In this document: positions 34,470 to 36,722 of the stretch, piece after piece
How positions within the stretch are numbered: the stretch's first letter is position 1
How the letters are laid out: every line of letters starts with the position of its first letter
From: an uncultured Pelagibacteraceae bacterium
GTDB taxonomy: Bacteria; Pseudomonadota; Alphaproteobacteria; Pelagibacterales; Pelagibacteraceae
Direction: 5' to 3'
DNA length: 36,722 nucleotides
Assembly: GCA_902522955.1 (NCBI GenBank)
Contig: CABYXR010000007.1
Location: 1 to 36,722, forward strand
Position numbers and translations under genes: made by a program
Notes under the pieces: model-generated
Databases searched by the model: none
What the model saw: the letters and a program-made list of their open reading frames with translations, nothing else
Told to the model about the DNA's origin: nothing

Positions 34470-35724
34470 GAAAAAAATTGCATTAATTGATTGTAATTCA
34501 TTTTATGTATCTTGTGAGAGATTATTCAATCCAAAAATTCAAAAAGTACCAGTAGTTGTATTATCAAATAACGATGGTTGCGTAATATCAAGATCTACAG
34601 AAGCTAAAAGAATTGGAATAAAAATGGGAGAACCATACTTCAAAGTCAAAGAATTGGTTAAAAGAAACAACGTTCAGATATTCTCTTCAAATTATGCTTT
34701 GTACGGTGATCTATCTAGAAGAGTAATGAAAGTATTAAAAGGATTTTCTGATAAAATTGAAATCTATTCTATAGATGAAGCTTTTATAGATCTAACACAC
34801 ATTAAAAATGAATTAGCAGAGGAATATGGAAAAAAAATAAGAGAAAGGGTTTTAAAGTGGACTGGAATACCTACAAGTGTAGGAATTTCAAACACAAAAA
34901 CTTTAAGTAAAGTGGCAAACCATGTAGCTAAAAAAAATAAAGCTGGGGTTTTTTATCTAAAAAACGATATAGATAATGTTTTGAAAAGTTTTAACATTTC
35001 AGATGTTTGGGGAGTTGGAAAGCAACTTTCAAAGTTGTATCTAAAAAACGGAATAGATAATGCACTAAAACTAAAAAATATTTCAAATAGTTGGGTTAAA
35101 AAAAGCACAAATGTATTAGGCGCTAAAACCGTGATGGAATTAAGAGGTATACCTTGTATTGAGCTTGATACAGAAAAAACAAAAAGAAAAAGTTGTTGCG
35201 TTTCAAGATCTTTTGGAAAAAAAGTTCAAAGTATAGAAAAGTTGAAAGAATCAGTAACTACACACTGTTTAAACGCATCAGAAAAAATTAGAAATGATAA
35301 TCAAACAACAAGGTCTATAACTGTGTTTATTAGAACAAGTCCCTTTGATAAAAATAGAGGATATTATTCAAATTCATTTACAACAGATTTACCGATTGCA
35401 ACTAATAATAGTTTAGAGTTAGTAAAGAAAGCTATAGCTGGTCTAGAAAAGATATACAAATGTGGATATTTCTATCAAAAGGCAGGGATTATTTTATCCA
35501 AATTAAATGAGGCAGGTGAAAAAGAATTAAATCTGTTAACGCCCATTTTAGAAAATAAGTCACAAAAATTAATGAAAGCAATGGATTTAACTAATTCTAA
35601 ATATGGAAGGAATGTAATTAGTGTAGCTCAAGCAGGTATAAATAATAGCTGGAAAATGAGAAGAGAACATTCATCGAGAATTGATACAGCTTCATTTGAC
35701 TCATTACCAAAAATTAGTATATAA
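34447..35724 (+). CDS. umuC: DNA polymerase V catalytic subunit UmuC (Y-family)
   Basis: Translesion polymerase used after DNA damage. The 425 residues match E. coli UmuC in length. The catalytic palm shows [17 protein letters not shown] (D15) and [10 protein letters not shown] (D110, E111). A helix-hairpin-helix region follows ([13 protein letters not shown]), then the little finger domain and ELNLL at 360-364, at the place of the E. coli beta-clamp motif QLNLF. GGGGAG lies 9 bases before the ATG, inside umuD. Two near-identical 25-base stretches occur inside the gene (34954 and 35038). The stop is only 4 bases before the riboswitch. Confidence 0.95.
   Translation: MSFINNSKKKIALIDCNSFYVSCERLFNPKIQKVPVVVLSNNDGCVISRSTEAKRIGIKMGEPYFKVKELVKRNNVQIFSSNYALYGDLSRRVMKVLKGFSDKIEIYSIDEAFIDLTHIKNELAEEYGKKIRERVLKWTGIPTSVGISNTKTLSKVANHVAKKNKAGVFYLKNDIDNVLKSFNISDVWGVGKQLSKLYLKNGIDNALKLKNISNSWVKKSTNVLGAKTVMELRGIPCIELDTEKTKRKSCCVSRSFGKKVQSIEKLKESVTTHCLNASEKIRNDNQTTRSITVFIRTSPFDKNRGYYSNSFTTDLPIATNNSLELVKKAIAGLEKIYKCGYFYQKAGIILSKLNEAGEKELNLLTPILENKSQKLMKAMDLTNSKYGRNVISVAQAGINNSWKMRREHSSRIDTASFDSLPKISI
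34954..35062 (+). repeat. Pair of 25-base direct repeats inside umuC
   Basis: Copies at 34954-34978 and 35038-35062 match at 23 of 25 bases and begin exactly 84 bases (28 codons) apart, in the same frame. At protein level [11 protein letters not shown] and [11 protein letters not shown] recur, each followed eventually by NIS. They flank the helix-hairpin-helix region. Confidence 0.7.
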
Positions 35725-35725
35725 G
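35696..35725 (+). promoter_or_regulatory. Candidate promoter in the 3' end of umuC
   Basis: TTGACT (35696-35701) is followed after 18 bases by TATAAG (35720-35725) or after 16 by TATATA (35718-35723). The predicted start, about 35730-35732, coincides with the first bases of the TPP aptamer. The sequence is also coding for the last residues of UmuC, so constraint from the protein must be considered. Confidence 0.45.
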
Positions 35726-35727
35726 AA

Positions 35728-35797
35728 ATTTAAACGGGGTGTCCAAACGACTGAGATTAAACCCGAAGAACCTGACCGGTAATTCAGTAAGGGAAAT
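35728..35797 (+). promoter_or_regulatory. TPP riboswitch (THI element)
   Basis: The conserved thiamine pyrophosphate aptamer blocks appear in order: GGGGTG (35736-35741), CTGAGA (35751-35756), ACCC (35761-35764), GAACCTGA (35768-35775) and AAGGGA (35789-35794). GGGG pairs with the ACCC block as P2. ATTT (35728-35731) and AAAT (35794-35797) can form P1, which ends on the base before the transporter ATG. The P4/P5 arm is compact. The terminal AGGGA is also the ribosome-binding site, so ligand binding should block translation initiation directly. Confidence 0.93.
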
Positions 35798-36722
35798 ATG
35801 GAACAAACATACTTATCATTACACTCGTCTTTATCATTAATAATAATAGTGGGTTTATTCTTTATACTGATTGGTTATTTAAATACTAAAAAAATTACAA
35901 ATAACAACGACTATATTGTAGGAGACAGAGACGAAAACACATTCTCATTGACAACAAGTTTAGTTGCCTCGGCTTTAGGTGCATGGATATTATTTGGACC
36001 TGCCTCTGCATCAACCTGGGGAGGCATAGGGGCAGTAATTGGTTATGCTTTAGGAACTGCAGCTCCCATGATATTTTTATATAATTTTGGGCCAAAAATT
36101 AGAAAAGAATTTCCTAAGGGTCTCAGTTTAACTGAATTTATCAAAAAAAGATTTGGTTTAAGTATATTAAAGATTTGTTTATTTTTAATATTATTCTATT
36201 TAACAATCTTTTTAATTGCAGAAGTAACGGCTATTGCATTTTTGTTATATTTATTAGCTCAAGTACCACTATGGATTACTTCAGGAATAACTCTGATTAT
36301 TTGTTTATTATACGTATTAAAGGGTGGGTTTAAACTTTCAATTATAACTGACAAATATCAATTTGGATTTTTAGTTATAATAATTTTTTTATCATTATTT
36401 TTAATTTTAGGAAAAATAGACATTTCAAGCATTGAATTAATAAAAAAAAAATTACCCAACTTAATTGATAAGAGTTATCTACCAAATTATACAGCTGGTT
36501 TTACTTTTTTTATTGCTGTAGCAGCTACAAATTTATTTCATCAAGGAAACTGGCAAAGAATTTTTTCTGCAAAAAATAACAAAACTCTTAAATTGAGCCT
36601 AATCTATTCCTCAATAATAATATTTATAATAGTGTTTTGGATGGGTTATACCGGTCTTATTTCTTATTCATTAAATTCGAAAGTAATTCCAGATTTAGCT
36701 TTTTTCTACTTAATATTAGATA
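35798..36722 (+). CDS. thiV: Sodium:solute symporter, ThiV-like thiamine-precursor transporter (3' end outside window)
   Basis: 308 complete codons are visible and the frame runs off the window end. The start ATG follows GGGA directly. The protein opens with a hydrophobic helix (LSLIIIVGLFFILIGYL), then DYIVGDRDENTFSLTTSLVA, ALGAWILFGPASASTWGG, a GLSLTEFIKKRFG loop and further helices; this is the N-terminal layout of the SSS family. Control by a TPP riboswitch indicates a thiamine-related cargo. SAR11 genomes carry such a riboswitch-preceded symporter, named ThiV and proposed to import the pyrimidine precursor HMP. Symbol given on family plus riboswitch, not on alignment. Confidence 0.8.
   Translation, partial: MEQTYLSLHSSLSLIIIVGLFFILIGYLNTKKITNNNDYIVGDRDENTFSLTTSLVASALGAWILFGPASASTWGGIGAVIGYALGTAAPMIFLYNFGPKIRKEFPKGLSLTEFIKKRFGLSILKICLFLILFYLTIFLIAEVTAIAFLLYLLAQVPLWITSGITLIICLLYVLKGGFKLSIITDKYQFGFLVIIIFLSLFLILGKIDISSIELIKKKLPNLIDKSYLPNYTAGFTFFIAVAATNLFHQGNWQRIFSAKNNKTLKLSLIYSSIIIFIIVFWMGYTGLISYSLNSKVIPDLAFFYLILD

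Noticed and set aside
35895..36095. Minus-strand 66-codon frame near the window end
   Set aside because: It lies antisense to the membrane-spanning coding sequence of the ThiV-like symporter, which has clear SSS family features.
1..36722. CRISPR arrays, insertion sequences, prophage or toxin-antitoxin modules
   Set aside because: No regularly spaced repeats, transposase, integrase or small paired toxin genes were seen; almost all sequence is accounted for by conserved genes.

Overview
This 36.7 kb window is very AT-rich and extremely compact. Nearly every gene touches or overlaps its neighbour, and no gene-free stretch exceeds about 125 bases. Gene order is alphaproteobacterial: secY-adk-rpsM without infA, and gatCA facing ruvX-pyrB-pyrX-plsY-topA. 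Together with the streamlining and a TPP-riboswitch-controlled ThiV-like transporter, this points to SAR11 (Pelagibacterales). That assignment is an inference from composition, gene order and gene content; no database search was run.

Layout. (1) 1-13904, all plus strand: the end of fusA, the S10 and spc ribosomal protein clusters, secY, adk, then the alpha cluster rpsM-rpsK-rpoA-rplQ, which seems to have its own promoter at the adk stop codon. tuf is missing after fusA and rpmD (L30) is missing between rpsE and rplO. (2) 13917-19827: small mixed-strand units: an RluA-family pseudouridine synthase, lipB, mgtE, panC, and the galU-ugd pair that makes UDP-glucose and UDP-glucuronate. (3) 19820-26232, all minus strand: ruvX, pyrB, a metal-site-less dihydroorotase-like pyrX, plsY, topA and a RidA-family gene. 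dprA, often found between plsY and topA in relatives, is absent. (4) 26284-32419, plus strand: gatCAB for Gln-tRNA(Gln)/Asn-tRNA(Asn) formation, an O-methyltransferase, a TrhO-type rhodanese and a MATE exporter. (5) 32405-33951, minus strand: a polar amino-acid ABC binding protein and one permease, with no ATPase next to them. (6) 34026-36722, plus strand: umuD-umuC behind a strong sigma70-type promoter with a GAAC-N7-GAAC element (the alphaproteobacterial LexA-box pattern), then a compact TPP riboswitch and the start of a sodium:solute symporter resembling ThiV.

The most interesting region is 34026-35800. An apparent SOS operator sits on the transcription start of umuDC. Immediately after umuC comes a roughly 70-nt TPP aptamer whose closing stem ends on the base before the transporter start codon, with a candidate promoter buried in the last codons of umuC. 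A second pattern is that all four convergent gene pairs overlap at their 3' ends by 4-15 bp, so no intergenic terminator can exist there. No tRNA, rRNA, CRISPR array, insertion sequence or prophage gene was seen.
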